Source: Streptomyces asoensis
GTDB lineage: Bacteria > Actinomycetota > Actinomycetes > Streptomycetales > Streptomycetaceae
Assembly: GCF_013085465.1 (NCBI RefSeq)
Contig: NZ_CP049838.1
Coordinates: forward strand, 4,650,001 to 4,714,000
Direction of reading: 5' to 3'
DNA length: 64,000 bases
In this document: positions 7,969 to 16,658 of the stretch, in pieces
Position numbering within the stretch: position 1 is the stretch's first letter
Layout of the letters: every line of letters begins with the position of its first letter
Notes under the pieces: generated by a model
The model's input: only the letters and a program-made list of their open reading frames with translations
What the model was told of the DNA's origin: nothing
Databases searched by the model: none
Position numbers and translations under genes: made by a program

Positions 7969-10056
7969 TTGTCCACGCCGCTCACGCCGTCCATGCCGTC
8001 CACGCCTGTCGACGACGATCCGCTCGCCCGTGAACGCGCCCACCTCGCCTCCTCCCGGGGTGCCCTGCGTGCCATGCGCGAGGACGCCGAGTCCCTCGAC
8101 ATCAGCGACGTCACCGCGAACTGGGTCAACGCCCAGATCCTGGAGCGCCAGATCGAAGAGCGGATCAAGGCGCTCGCCGACCTCAGCCACACCCCGCTGT
8201 TCTTCGGCCGGCTCGACTATCTGCACGCTCCCGGCGCCGAGCGGGCGGAGGGCGCGGAGGGGGAGCAGTTCTACATCGGGCGTCGGCATGTGCACGACGT
8301 CAACGGCGACCCGATGGTCATCGACTGGCGTGCGCCGGTCTCGCAGCCGTTCTACCGGGCCTCGAAGAAGGACCCGATGGACGTCGGGCTGCGCCGCCGC
8401 TTCGGTTACACCGGCGGCGACCTCACCGCCTACGAGGACGAGCACCTGTCCGACCCGGCGGAGACGGCGCGGACCAGCAAGCTGCTCCAGCGGGAGATCG
8501 AACGGCCCCGTGTCGGACCGATGCGTGACATCGTCGCCACCATCCAGCCCGAGCAGGACGAGATCGTGCGCAGCGGGCTGGGCGGCACGGTGTGTGTCCA
8601 GGGAGGCCCGGGGACCGGTAAGACGGCCGTCGGTCTGCACCGGGTGGCGTATCTGCTGTACGCCCACCGCGAGCGGCTCGCCCGCACCGGCACGCTGGTC
8701 ATCGGGCCGAACCGGTCCTTCCTCCACTACATCGAGCAGGTGCTGCCCGCACTGGGCGAGTTGGCGGTGCGCCAGGGCACGGTCGACGACCTGGTGGCCC
8801 ATGTGGAGGTGCGCGGCACGGACGACGCGGCCGCGGCGGTCGTCAAGGGTGACGCGAGGATGGCGGAGGTGCTGCGACGGGCCGTCTACTCGCACGTCAG
8901 CATGCCGAGCGAACCGCTCGTCGTCGTGCGCGGCTCGCGGCGCTGGCGGCTTCCGGCGTACGAACTCGAGGAGATGGTCCGGGAGTTGCTGGACCGGGAC
9001 ATCCGCTACGGCGCCGCCCGCGAGGCCCTGCCGCAGCGCATCGCACATGCCGTCCTGGTGCAGATGGAACGCTCGGGCGAGGCCCCGGACGACCGGGTGC
9101 AGGACGCCGTGGCCCGCAACAGCGCGGTGAAGGCGGCCGTGAAGGAGGTCTGGCCGGCCGTCGATCCGGCGAAGCTGGTGCTGCGGCTGCTCACGGACGC
9201 GGACTTCCTCGCCGAGCACGCGAAGGGCCTGCTGAGCGAGGACGAGCAGAAGACGATCCTGTGGGCGCTGCCGGGATCCGGCAGAAGGCCGGCCCGGTCC
9301 GTGAAGGCGGCCAGGTGGTCGGCGGCGGACGCGGTGCTGATCGACGAGACGACCGACATCGTCCAGCGCACCCACTCCCTCGGTCATGTGGTCCTGGACG
9401 AGGCACAGGACCTGTCCCCCATGCAGTACCGGGCGGTCGGCCGCCGCTGCACGACGGGCTCGGCGACCGTGCTGGGCGACCTGGCGCAGGGCACCACGCC
9501 GTGGGCGACCCGGAGCTGGCAGGAGGCCCTCGGTCACCTGGGCAAGGCGGACGCGGTGATCGAGGAACTGACGGCGGGTTTCCGTGTGCCGACGGACGTC
9601 ATCACCTACGCCTCCCGTCTGCTCCCGCACATCGCGCCGGGTCTGACGCCCGTCGCCTCGGTCCGCGAGAACCCCGGCTTCTTCGACCTCCGGTCGGGCG
9701 CCGGCACCGCCGAAGTGGTCGCGGCCTGCGAGGAGTTGCTGCGCAACGAGGGCTCGACGGGCCTGATCGCGGCCGACGCCCGGATCCCGGCGCTGGCCGA
9801 GGCACTGTCCGCGTCGGGCATCGGCCACCTCGCCCCCGGTGAGGAGACCACGGCCGAGACCCGCCTCACCCTGGTCCCGGCCTCCCTGGCCAAGGGCCTG
9901 GAGTACGACTACGTCGTCCTGGACGAGCCCCAGGCGGTGGTCGACGGCGAACCGGACGAGCGGACCGGCCTGCGGCGGCTGTACGTGGCGCTGACCCGAG
10001 CGGTGTCGGGCCTGATCGTGACGCACGCGGCCCCGCTGCCACCCCAGCTCGACTGA
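7969..10056 (+). CDS. helD: HelD-type RNA polymerase recycling ATPase
   Basis: This 695-residue superfamily 1 UvrD-like ATPase matches the HelD/HelR family, which pries stalled RNA polymerase off DNA. Some actinobacterial members also displace rifamycins. An N-terminal helical arm (residues about 15-75) precedes the motor. Motifs seen are GGPGTGKTAVGLHR (Walker A), VVLDEAQDLSPMQ (Walker B/motif II), LTAGFRVPTDV (motif IV region) and LYVALTRAV (motif VI). The start is a TTG at 7969 with a strong GGAGG seven bases upstream. The open frame continues further upstream only because it runs through the 21-bp repeat. No rifamycin-associated palindrome is seen in the leader, so an antibiotic-induced role is not supported by this sequence. 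Confidence 0.9.
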   Translation: MSTPLTPSMPSTPVDDDPLARERAHLASSRGALRAMREDAESLDISDVTANWVNAQILERQIEERIKALADLSHTPLFFGRLDYLHAPGAERAEGAEGEQFYIGRRHVHDVNGDPMVIDWRAPVSQPFYRASKKDPMDVGLRRRFGYTGGDLTAYEDEHLSDPAETARTSKLLQREIERPRVGPMRDIVATIQPEQDEIVRSGLGGTVCVQGGPGTGKTAVGLHRVAYLLYAHRERLARTGTLVIGPNRSFLHYIEQVLPALGELAVRQGTVDDLVAHVEVRGTDDAAAAVVKGDARMAEVLRRAVYSHVSMPSEPLVVVRGSRRWRLPAYELEEMVRELLDRDIRYGAAREALPQRIAHAVLVQMERSGEAPDDRVQDAVARNSAVKAAVKEVWPAVDPAKLVLRLLTDADFLAEHAKGLLSEDEQKTILWALPGSGRRPARSVKAARWSAADAVLIDETTDIVQRTHSLGHVVLDEAQDLSPMQYRAVGRRCTTGSATVLGDLAQGTTPWATRSWQEALGHLGKADAVIEELTAGFRVPTDVITYASRLLPHIAPGLTPVASVRENPGFFDLRSGAGTAEVVAACEELLRNEGSTGLIAADARIPALAEALSASGIGHLAPGEETTAETRLTLVPASLAKGLEYDYVVLDEPQAVVDGEPDERTGLRRLYVALTRAVSGLIVTHAAPLPPQLD

Positions 10057-10079
10057 CCGCCCCGAGACCGGACCCCGGA

Positions 10080-10215
10080 CCCCACCACCACCGACCGGCC
10101 CGACCCGCCCCGGCACCGGACCCCGGACACACACGGGCACCACCGACCCACCCGACCCGCCCCGGCACCGGACCCCGGACACACACGGGCACCACCGACC
10201 CACCCACCCGACCGG
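10080..10215. repeat. 52-bp direct repeat, two copies plus part
   Basis: A unit of about 52 bp containing CCGACCCGCCCCGGCACCGG and ACACACGGGCACCACCGACC is present twice in tandem, with a partial third copy, just after the helD stop. The units are nearly identical. The area is C-rich and holds no credible gene, and the 263-bp gap between helD and cutC contains nothing else that I can identify. Confidence 0.8.
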
Positions 10216-10319
10216 CCCGGGCCCGGGGTCTGATCGTGCCGTTCATGGCCTCGCTGCCGGGACCGTTCGGCCGACCGGCACCGACACCGGGCCGGGCCGG
10301 GCCGGCCCGCTAGACCTGC

Positions 10320-11039
10320 CTACGTGTCCTGCTCGTCGTGCTCGTCGTCCACCGCTCGTCGCCACTCCCCCACGGCGCCCGCCGACACGGGTCCGGCCCA
10401 GCCGTTCGGCCGGGCCGCGCCGCCGATGTGGAAGGCGTCGATGCCGCCGGCCCTCAGCACCGGCACATGGTCGAGGCGCAGCCCGCCGCCGACGAGGAGC
10501 TGCTGCTCGTAGCCCTGCTCCCCGTGCCGTGCCGCCTCCGCGAGGAGGGTGGGCAGGCCGGTGTCGACGCCGGTGGCGGAACCGGCCGTGAGGTAGGTGT
10601 CCAGTCCGGGCAGGCCGTCCAGCTGCTTGCGCAGGGCGTCGCGGTCACCGGCGTGGTCGAGGGCGCGGTGGAAGGTCCAGCGGCAGCCGTCCAGCTCGGC
10701 GACGACCCGCTCCACCGCGGCCAGGTCCACCCCGCCCTCGGCGTCGAGGAACCCGAGCACGAACTCGTCCGCGCCGGCCGCCCGCAGCTCGCCGACGACC
10801 CGGACGAGGGAGTCGACCTCCTCGGCGGCTCCCGCCGCGAAACCTTCGGAGCGTCTGAGCATCACGCGCAGGGAGAGGTCGACGGCGGCCCGGATCCCCG
10901 CGAAGACCGCGACCGGCGGGGTGAGCCCGTCGGCGGCCATGTCGGTGACCAGCTCGAGGCGGTCCGCGCCTCCGGTCTGGGCGGCGACCGCGTCCTCGAC
11001 GTCGAGGGCGATCACCTCCAGAACTGCACGCTTGCTCAT
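10320..11039 (-). CDS. cutC: CutC family protein
   Basis: This 239-residue TIM-barrel protein of the CutC family was named for copper homeostasis in E. coli; its biochemical activity is still debated. The opening LEVIALDVEDAVAAQTGGADRLELV and the later RVMLRRSEGFA, WTFHRALDH and LLVGGGL segments are typical of the family. It is convergent with helD across the 52-bp repeats and divergent from the HD-domain gene, with about 100 bp between the two starts. No copper-sensing operator was recognised. Confidence 0.9.
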   Translation of the reverse strand: MSKRAVLEVIALDVEDAVAAQTGGADRLELVTDMAADGLTPPVAVFAGIRAAVDLSLRVMLRRSEGFAAGAAEEVDSLVRVVGELRAAGADEFVLGFLDAEGGVDLAAVERVVAELDGCRWTFHRALDHAGDRDALRKQLDGLPGLDTYLTAGSATGVDTGLPTLLAEAARHGEQGYEQQLLVGGGLRLDHVPVLRAGGIDAFHIGGAARPNGWAGPVSAGAVGEWRRAVDDEHDEQDT

Positions 11040-11143
11040 GGCACCCCATTCATCGGCTACATCAGCGTCATCGGGCGACTACAGGTCTAGTCCAATTCAA
11101 GAATACGCCGGAGAACCCCGTCCGCACGCGCGACAATGGGGCC

Positions 11144-11788
11144 ATGGCCGATCTCGACGCCCTGCGCACCCGTTTCAGCCACACCCTGGACAGGACCCGG
11201 GGCCTGGCCGGTGGCCCGGACCCGGAGCCGTACGCCGACGACCTCCTCGCCCGCTGGCAGGAGCCGCAGCGCCGCTACCACACGCTCACGCACCTCACCG
11301 AGGTCCTCGACCGCGTGGACGTACTCGCGGAGCACGCCGCCGACCCGGACGTCGTCCGGCTGGCCGCCTGGTTCCACGACGCCGTCTATCTGCCCGACCG
11401 GTCCGAGAACGAGGAACGCTCCGCCCGTCTCGCCGAGCGCGCCCTGCCCGAGGCGGGGGTGTCGCCGGAGCGGACCGCCGAGGTCGCGAGGCTCGTCCGG
11501 CTCACCGTCACCCACGATCCGGCCGACGACGACCTCGACGGCCAGGTCCTGTGCGACGCCGACCTCGCGATCCTCGCCGCGCCGCCGACCGCGTACGCCG
11601 CCTACACCGCCGCCGTCCGCGAGGAGTACCACTTCGTCCCGAACGACGCCTTCCGGGCCGGCCGGGCGGACATCCTGCGCCAACTCCTCGACCTGCCACG
11701 GCTGTTCAGGACGTCGTACGGGAGCGAGCGGTGGGAGGCCACGGCCCGCTACAACCTGCGGGGCGAACTGGAACTGCTCACCTCGTGA
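11144..11788 (+). CDS. HD-domain metal-dependent phosphohydrolase
   Basis: This 214-residue protein matches the family of predicted HD superfamily phosphohydrolases. The metal-ligand pattern is visible as YHTLTHL (first His), AAWFHDAVY (His-Asp pair near residue 77) and a downstream CDADLAIL with the final Asp. It probably hydrolyses a phosphomonoester or nucleotide in the cytosol, but the substrate is unknown. Its last codon overlaps the GTG of the next gene (GTGA at 11785-11788), so the two are translationally coupled. Confidence 0.85.
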   Translation: MADLDALRTRFSHTLDRTRGLAGGPDPEPYADDLLARWQEPQRRYHTLTHLTEVLDRVDVLAEHAADPDVVRLAAWFHDAVYLPDRSENEERSARLAERALPEAGVSPERTAEVARLVRLTVTHDPADDDLDGQVLCDADLAILAAPPTAYAAYTAAVREEYHFVPNDAFRAGRADILRQLLDLPRLFRTSYGSERWEATARYNLRGELELLTS

Positions 11789-12294
11789 CCACCTCGCGCA
11801 TCCCCACCGAACGCCTCACCCTCGAAGGCGTCACGCCCAGCGCCGCCGCCGGACTCCGGGCGGGCGGCGGCGGAGGCTTCGTATGGCTCGACGGCGGACC
11901 GTTCGAGGGGACGCGGGACGCCGCCGGGATGATGGTGCAGGCGTATGTGTCCGGAGTGCACCGGCCGGAGTTCGGTCTCTACGTCCTCGTGCGGCAGGAG
12001 GACGGCCGGGCCGTCGGCAGCATGAGCTTCCACGCGGCTCCCGACGAGGACGGCCGCACGGAGATCGGCTACGACCTGGTCGAGGCCGCCCGCGGCCACG
12101 GCTACGCGACCGAGGCGCTGCGCGCGCTGGCCGGCTGGGCGCTGGCGCGGGACGACGTACGGCGCCTGTTCGCGGTCGTCGGGCGCGCCAACGCCCCCTC
12201 CCGTGGCGTGCTCGAACGGGCCGGGTTCGTCAGGGTCGCCGCGGGCGACGAGGAGGACGCGTACGAGCTGCGCGGGCGTGAGCACCTGACGTAG
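11785..12294 (+). CDS. GNAT family N-acetyltransferase
   Basis: This 169-residue acetyltransferase of the RimJ/RimL-like GNAT type starts at the GTG that overlaps the stop of the HD-domain gene by four bases. The acetyl-CoA binding region is visible as EIGYDLVEAARGHGYATEALRALAGWAL, with the R/Q-x-x-G-x-G/A pattern at RGHGYA. It is followed by NAPSRGVLERAGF, the conserved C-terminal beta-alpha element. The substrate, a protein N-terminus or a small amine, cannot be deduced. Confidence 0.85.
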   Translation: MTTSRIPTERLTLEGVTPSAAAGLRAGGGGGFVWLDGGPFEGTRDAAGMMVQAYVSGVHRPEFGLYVLVRQEDGRAVGSMSFHAAPDEDGRTEIGYDLVEAARGHGYATEALRALAGWALARDDVRRLFAVVGRANAPSRGVLERAGFVRVAAGDEEDAYELRGREHLT

Positions 12295-12309
12295 GACGTC
12301 CTGCGCCCG

Positions 12310-12580
12310 CCCGACCTTCCCGCCCCGCCTACCCTGCCCTGCCCTGTCCTGCCTGCCCTGCCCTGTCCGCCCCGCCCCGCCTACCCTGCCTGCCCCGCCT
12401 ACCCTGCCCTGCCCTGTCCGCCCCGCCTACCCTGCCCGCCCGCGCTACCTTCCGGCGCCCTACCTTCCGGCGCCCTACCTTCCGGCGCCCTACCTTCCGG
12501 CGCCCTGCCTTCCGGCGCCCTGCCTTCCGGCGCCCTGCCTTCCGGCGCCCTGCCTTCCGGCGCCCTGCCTTCCGGCGCCC
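12310..12580. repeat. C-rich repeat and 15-bp minisatellite overlapping the DUF4031 gene end
   Basis: From about 12310 to 12445 the strand is built of CCCTGCCCTGTC-like pentamers and decamers. From about 12446 to 12580 nine copies of a 15-bp unit (CTTCCGGCGCCCTAC or CTTCCGGCGCCCTGC) follow. The units nearest the gene carry TGC and the distal ones TAC. Read on the minus strand this is CAG versus TAG, so the array both encodes the protein tail and supplies its stop codon. Confidence 0.92.
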
Positions 12581-12831
12581 TTGCGTCTGCGCAGGCCCGC
12601 CGCTGTCAGCAGGCGCACCACCTCGCGGCTGCTCACCTCGACCGCGCCGGCAGCCACCACCTCGGCGTAGCGGTGCGACGGAATGTCGTAGTGATCGCGC
12701 TCGAAGGCGCGCCGCGGGACACCCAACCCCTCGGCGAAGGCGTGCAGTTCGCCATACGAGACGTCGCTGACGAGGTGGGACCACATACGGCCGTGCCCCG
12801 GCCAGTCCGGCGGGTCGATGTAGACGGTCAC
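12490..12831 (-). CDS. DUF4031 domain protein with minisatellite-encoded tail
   Basis: The first 75 residues (MTVYIDPPDWPGHGRMWSHL, then ELHAFAEGLGVPRRAFERDHYD) are the DUF4031 domain, a small family with no established function. The normal domain ends near LLTAAGLRRRK. After it the protein carries six tandem GAGRQ-type pentapeptides, encoded by the 15-bp repeat. The first TAG-bearing repeat terminates the frame. The tail is basic and glycine-rich, probably disordered. The gene is seven bases downstream of the adjacent small gene and likely forms an operon with it. Confidence 0.85.
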   Translation of the reverse strand: MTVYIDPPDWPGHGRMWSHLVSDVSYGELHAFAEGLGVPRRAFERDHYDIPSHRYAEVVAAGAVEVSSREVVRLLTAAGLRRRKGAGRQGAGRQGAGRQGAGRQGAGRQGAGR

Positions 12832-12838
12832 GAGAGCC

Positions 12839-13222
12839 TCACGAGGGCGGCTCGCTTCCCAGGGCGGGCCCCAGCGAGCCCACCGAGGCGACCTTCACGC
12901 CCGCCTTGTGGCACACCCAGTGCGGGTCGGGGCCGAGTTCGGGCTCGACCTCGAGGGCGTGCGGGTCGCCGGAGCCGCAGACCGGGCAGATCGGCCAGCG
13001 CCCGTACCGCTCCAGCAGCGCGTCCTGCACGTCCTGCGCCACCAGTCCCGCCACGTACGCCACGCCGTCCGGCCACTGCTCGACCCACCAGCGCCGCTGC
13101 ACCACGGAGTCCTCGACCAACGACACCACATCCGCCGCGGCGACCTCGCCCGAGGCCAGATCGGCCAGCACGAGGGCGCGTGCCGTGTGCAACGCCTGTT
13201 CCAGGGGGCTGATGGGGTCCAT
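12839..13222 (-). CDS. Conserved hypothetical protein with Cys-rich motif
   Basis: This 127-residue protein begins MDPISPLEQALHTARALVL and is helical in its first half. The second half holds CPVCGSGDPHALEVE and a later WVCHKAG, a Cys/His set that could bind zinc. I cannot assign a function. The ATG at 13222 is chosen because the stretch upstream does not look coding and contains the regulatory region of the divergent RpiR gene. It is probably co-transcribed with the DUF4031 gene, which starts seven bases after its stop. Confidence 0.7.
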   Translation of the reverse strand: MDPISPLEQALHTARALVLADLASGEVAAADVVSLVEDSVVQRRWWVEQWPDGVAYVAGLVAQDVQDALLERYGRWPICPVCGSGDPHALEVEPELGPDPHWVCHKAGVKVASVGSLGPALGSEPPS

Positions 13223-13260
13223 GCACCCATTGTGCGCACTCTTGACCCCGAGCCCGAACA

Positions 13261-13276
13261 GAAAATAGCTTTCAGA
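13261..13276. promoter_or_regulatory. Candidate RpiR/MurR operator
   Basis: The short AT-rich inverted repeat GAAAATAGCTTTC lies immediately before the GTG start of the RpiR gene, in otherwise very GC-rich DNA. Its GAAA/TTTC arms and position fit an autoregulatory operator. No experiment or alignment supports it here. Confidence 0.4.
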
Positions 13277-13277
13277 G

Positions 13278-14171
13278 GTGACCAAGGCAGTGAAGGAAAC
13301 CTTCAGCCCCGATCCGGCCGCCCTCGCCGCCAAGGTCCGCACCCTGGCCCCTTCCCTGACCCGCTCCATGCGGCGCGTCGCCGAAGCCGTCGCGAACGAC
13401 CCGGCGGGCTGCGCCGCCCTCACCGTCACCGGCCTCGCCGAACTCACCGGCACCAGCGAGGCGACCGTCGTGCGCACCGCCCGCCTGCTCGGCTACCCCG
13501 GCTACCGCGATCTGCGGCTCGCCCTCGCCGGGCTGGCGGCGCAGCAGCGGTCCGGGCGGGCGCCCGCCATCACCACCGACATCGCGGTCGACGATCCGCT
13601 GGCGGACGTGGTCGCCAAACTCGCCCGCGACGAGCGGCAGACCCTCGCCGACACCGCCGCCGCCCTCGACACCGGCCAGCTCGAGGCGGCCGTCACCGCC
13701 GCGGCGGCCGCGCGGCGCATCGACGTGTACGGCGTCGGTGCGTCCGGTCTCGTCGCCCAGGACCTCACCCAGAAGCTGCTGCGGATCGGGCTCATCGCGC
13801 ACGCCCACAACGACACCCACCTCGCGGTGACGAACGCGGTCCAGCTGGCCTCCGGTGACCTCGCGATCGCCATCACGCACTCCGGCGCGACGCGGGACGT
13901 CATCGAACCGCTGCGGGTGGCGTTCGAGCACGGGGCCACCACCGTCGCCGTCACCGGGCGGCCGAAGAGCGCGGTGACGCAGTACGCCGATCATGTGCTG
14001 GCCACGTCGACCGCGAGGGAGAGCGAGCTGCGCCCGGCGGCGATGTCGTCCCGCACGAGTCAGCTGCTGGTGGTGGACTGCCTGTTCGTGGGGGTGGCCC
14101 AGCGGACCTACGCGACGGCCGCGCCGGCCTTGGCCGCGTCGTACGAGGCGTTGGCCCACCGGCACCGGTAG
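13278..14171 (+). CDS. MurR/RpiR-family transcriptional regulator (HTH + SIS)
   Basis: This 297-residue regulator has an N-terminal RpiR-type helix-turn-helix (about residues 18-85, including LTVTGLAELTGTSEATVVRTARLLGY). A C-terminal SIS sugar-phosphate binding domain follows (VYGVGASGLVAQDL...DLAIAITHSGATRDVIEPL). It stands directly upstream of murQ and the EIIBC gene, so it most likely senses a MurNAc- or GlcNAc-related sugar phosphate and represses this operon. The GTG at 13278 is used; an in-frame GTG twelve bases later is possible. The upstream AT-rich palindrome is a plausible operator. Confidence 0.88.
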   Translation: MTKAVKETFSPDPAALAAKVRTLAPSLTRSMRRVAEAVANDPAGCAALTVTGLAELTGTSEATVVRTARLLGYPGYRDLRLALAGLAAQQRSGRAPAITTDIAVDDPLADVVAKLARDERQTLADTAAALDTGQLEAAVTAAAAARRIDVYGVGASGLVAQDLTQKLLRIGLIAHAHNDTHLAVTNAVQLASGDLAIAITHSGATRDVIEPLRVAFEHGATTVAVTGRPKSAVTQYADHVLATSTARESELRPAAMSSRTSQLLVVDCLFVGVAQRTYATAAPALAASYEALAHRHR

Positions 14172-14224
14172 ACCGTGGAGGTGCAGACAGTTGTCCCGAC
14201 CCGCACCGGAAAGAGCCCTCCCCG

Positions 14225-15160
14225 ATGACCTCCCAGCCCGACCCCAGTGAGCTGCGCGCCGCGCTCGAATCCCTCACCACCGAGGCGTTCCGCCCCGACC
14301 TCGCCGAGATCGACCGGCTCCCCACCCTCGACATCGCCCACCTCATGAACGAGGAGGACACCGACGTCCCCGCCGCCGTCGGTGTGCGGCTTCCGCAGAT
14401 CGCCGCCGTCATCGACGCGGTCGCCGCACGCATGGCACGCGGCGGACGGCTGGTCTACGCCGGTGCCGGTACGGCCGGGCGGCTCGGGGTGCTCGACGCC
14501 TCCGAGTGCCCGCCGACCTTCAACACCGCGCCCGGCCAGGTCGTCGGACTGATCGCGGGCGGCCCGTCGGCCATGGTCACCTCCGTCGAGGGCGCCGAGG
14601 ACTCCGAGGAGCTCGCCGCAGCGGACCTGGCCGCCCTCGCGCTCACCCCCGACGACACCGTGGTCGGCGTCTCCGCCTCCGGCCGCACCCCGTACGCCGT
14701 CGGCGCCGTGCGGTACGCGCGAGCCCGGGGCGCCCTGACCGTCGGGCTGGCCTGCAACCCGGGCAGCGCGCTGGCCGCCGCCGCCGAGCACGGGATCGAG
14801 GTGGTCGTGGGGGCGGAGCTGCTCACCGGCTCCACCCGGCTGAAGGCGGGCACGGCCCAGAAGCTGGTCCTGAACATGATCTCGACGATCACGATGATCC
14901 GGCTGGGCAAGACGTACGGGAACCTGATGGTCGACGTCCGTGCCTCGAACGAGAAGCTGCGCGCCCGCTCACGGCGGATCGTGGCGCTGGCGACCGGGGC
15001 GGAGGAGCCGGAGATCGAGGCCGCCCTCGCGGCCACCGACGGCGAGGTGAAGAACGCGATCCTCGCCCTGCTGGCCGGGGTGGACGGGCCCGCGGCCGCC
15101 CGCCTTCTGGAGGAGTCCGGGGGACATCTGCGCGCCGCGCTCGGTGCGGCGAGCGGCTGA
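14225..15160 (+). CDS. murQ: N-acetylmuramic acid 6-phosphate etherase
   Basis: MurQ cleaves the lactyl ether of MurNAc-6-phosphate to give GlcNAc-6-phosphate and D-lactate during cell-wall recycling. The 311-residue protein shows the SIS-domain core: LVYAGAGTAGRLGVLDASECPPTF near residue 80 and VVGVSASGRTPY near residue 150. The family motif STRLKAGTAQKLVLNMIST follows near residue 205. The C-terminal helical domain is complete. It lies between its likely regulator and a PTS transporter. The product can enter the GlcNAc-6-P pathway through NagA, encoded elsewhere in this window. Confidence 0.96.
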   Translation: MTSQPDPSELRAALESLTTEAFRPDLAEIDRLPTLDIAHLMNEEDTDVPAAVGVRLPQIAAVIDAVAARMARGGRLVYAGAGTAGRLGVLDASECPPTFNTAPGQVVGLIAGGPSAMVTSVEGAEDSEELAAADLAALALTPDDTVVGVSASGRTPYAVGAVRYARARGALTVGLACNPGSALAAAAEHGIEVVVGAELLTGSTRLKAGTAQKLVLNMISTITMIRLGKTYGNLMVDVRASNEKLRARSRRIVALATGAEEPEIEAALAATDGEVKNAILALLAGVDGPAAARLLEESGGHLRAALGAASG

Positions 15161-15176
15161 GCCGCACGCTCGGGGG

Positions 15177-16658
15177 GTGCGTATCGACTCCTCCTCCACA
15201 GCCGCCGCGATCCTGCCCCTGGTGGGCGGCCCGGCGAACGTCACGTCCGTCGCCCACTGCATGACCCGGCTGCGGCTGGGCCTCGCCGATCCGTCCCGCG
15301 CGGACGAGGAGGCGCTGCGGGCGCTGCCCGGGGTGCTCGGGGTCGTCGTGGACGACGGCTCGTACCAGGTGGTCCTCGGGCCGGGCGTGGTGACGCGGGT
15401 GACGGCCGACTTCGAGCAGCTGCTCGCCCGGCCGTCCACCGCCGACGAACTGGGCGCGCGCGGGGCCGAGTTGCGGGAGGAACGGCGCAGGGGCAACGCG
15501 ACTCCTTTCAAGGCCGGTCTGCGCCGGCTGGCCGCCGTGTTCGTCCCGCTGATCCCCGCCCTCATCGGCTGCGGGATCCTCGCCGGGATCAACGGTCTGC
15601 TGCTCAACGCCGGGTGGCTGCCAGGACTCACCCCCGCCCTGACCGCCGTCGCCTCCGCCTTCATGGCGCTGATCGCCGTCTTCGTCGGCCACAACACGGC
15701 GAAGGAGTTCGGCGGCACCCCGATCCTGGGGGGTGCGGTCGCGGCGATCGTCGTCTACCCCGGGGTCGCGAAGGTGACGGCGTTCGGGGTGACCCTCGCT
15801 CCCGGCCAGGGCGGGGTCCTCGGCGCGCTGGCGGCCGCGCTCCTCGCGACCCGGGTCGAGAAGTGGTGCCGCGGCCGGGTCCCGGAGGCGCTGGACGTAC
15901 TCCTCACCCCGACCCTGACGGTCCTCGTCGCCGGGCTCGGCACGCTGTACGGCCTGATGTACGCGGCCGGCGCGGTGTCCGCGGCCATCGGCACCGGGGC
16001 GAACTGGCTGCTGGCGACGACGGGCGCCTTCGCGGGTCTGGTGCTCGGCGGCCTCTTCCTGCCGCTGGTGATGCTCGGCCTGCACCAGGCCCTCATCCCC
16101 ATCCACACCACCCTCATCGACCAGCAGGGCTACACGGTTCTGCTGCCCGTCCTGGCGATGGCGGGCGCGGGCCAGGTCGGCGCCGCGGTGGCGGTGTACG
16201 TCCGGCTGCGCCACGACACCTCCATCCGGACGACGATCAGGTCGGCGCTCCCGGCCGGGCTGCTGGGCGTCGGGGAGCCCCTGATCTACGGGGTGTCGCT
16301 TCCGCTGGGCCGTCCCTTCCTCACCGCCTGCGCGGGCGGGGCGGCCGGCGGCGCCTTCGTCGGTTTCTTCGCGATGCTCGGCGACAAGGTGGGGGCGACG
16401 GCGATCGGACCGTCCGGCTGGGCCCTGTTCCCGTTGCTGGCGGGCAACCGGGGGCTGGGCCCGACGGCGGCGGTCTACGCCGGCGGGCTGCTGACGGGGT
16501 ACGCGGTCGGCTTCGCGGCGACCTACGCCTTCGGCGTCACCGACCGCGTCACCGCCCGCGTGACGGCCGGCGCTACTTCCCGCGGGAGCGAGGGCGGGAG
16601 CAAGAGCGAGGGCGGGAGCGGTGGCCCTGGTGGCCCCACACCTCGCCGATCCGGCTGA
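15177..16658 (+). CDS. PTS EIIBC component (MurNAc/GlcNAc-type sugar permease)
   Basis: This phosphotransferase membrane protein has an N-terminal EIIB domain (residues about 1-85), with the phospho-accepting Cys in VAHCMTRLRLGL. A ten-segment EIIC domain follows, containing the family signature GVGEPLIYGVSLPL. Linkage to murQ and an RpiR regulator suggests MurNAc or another amino sugar as substrate. No EIIA domain is fused, so phosphate must come from a separate EIIA such as Crr. The GTG at 15177 follows a G-rich stretch; a GTG at 15144, overlapping murQ, is an alternative. The extreme C-terminus is a Gly/Ser-rich tail that overlaps an esterase remnant on the other strand. Confidence 0.9.
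   Translation: MRIDSSSTAAAILPLVGGPANVTSVAHCMTRLRLGLADPSRADEEALRALPGVLGVVVDDGSYQVVLGPGVVTRVTADFEQLLARPSTADELGARGAELREERRRGNATPFKAGLRRLAAVFVPLIPALIGCGILAGINGLLLNAGWLPGLTPALTAVASAFMALIAVFVGHNTAKEFGGTPILGGAVAAIVVYPGVAKVTAFGVTLAPGQGGVLGALAAALLATRVEKWCRGRVPEALDVLLTPTLTVLVAGLGTLYGLMYAAGAVSAAIGTGANWLLATTGAFAGLVLGGLFLPLVMLGLHQALIPIHTTLIDQQGYTVLLPVLAMAGAGQVGAAVAVYVRLRHDTSIRTTIRSALPAGLLGVGEPLIYGVSLPLGRPFLTACAGGAAGGAFVGFFAMLGDKVGATAIGPSGWALFPLLAGNRGLGPTAAVYAGGLLTGYAVGFAATYAFGVTDRVTARVTAGATSRGSEGGSKSEGGSGGPGGPTPRRSG

Noticed and set aside
9866..10246. Minus-strand frames through the 52-bp repeats
   Set aside because: They are low complexity, repeat-derived, and overlap the helD end with no family signal.
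12329..12784. Minus-strand frame with Arg-Arg-Lys-Ala-Gly repeats
   Set aside because: It is a frame-shifted reading of the same 15-bp array; the DUF4031 frame has the recognised domain.
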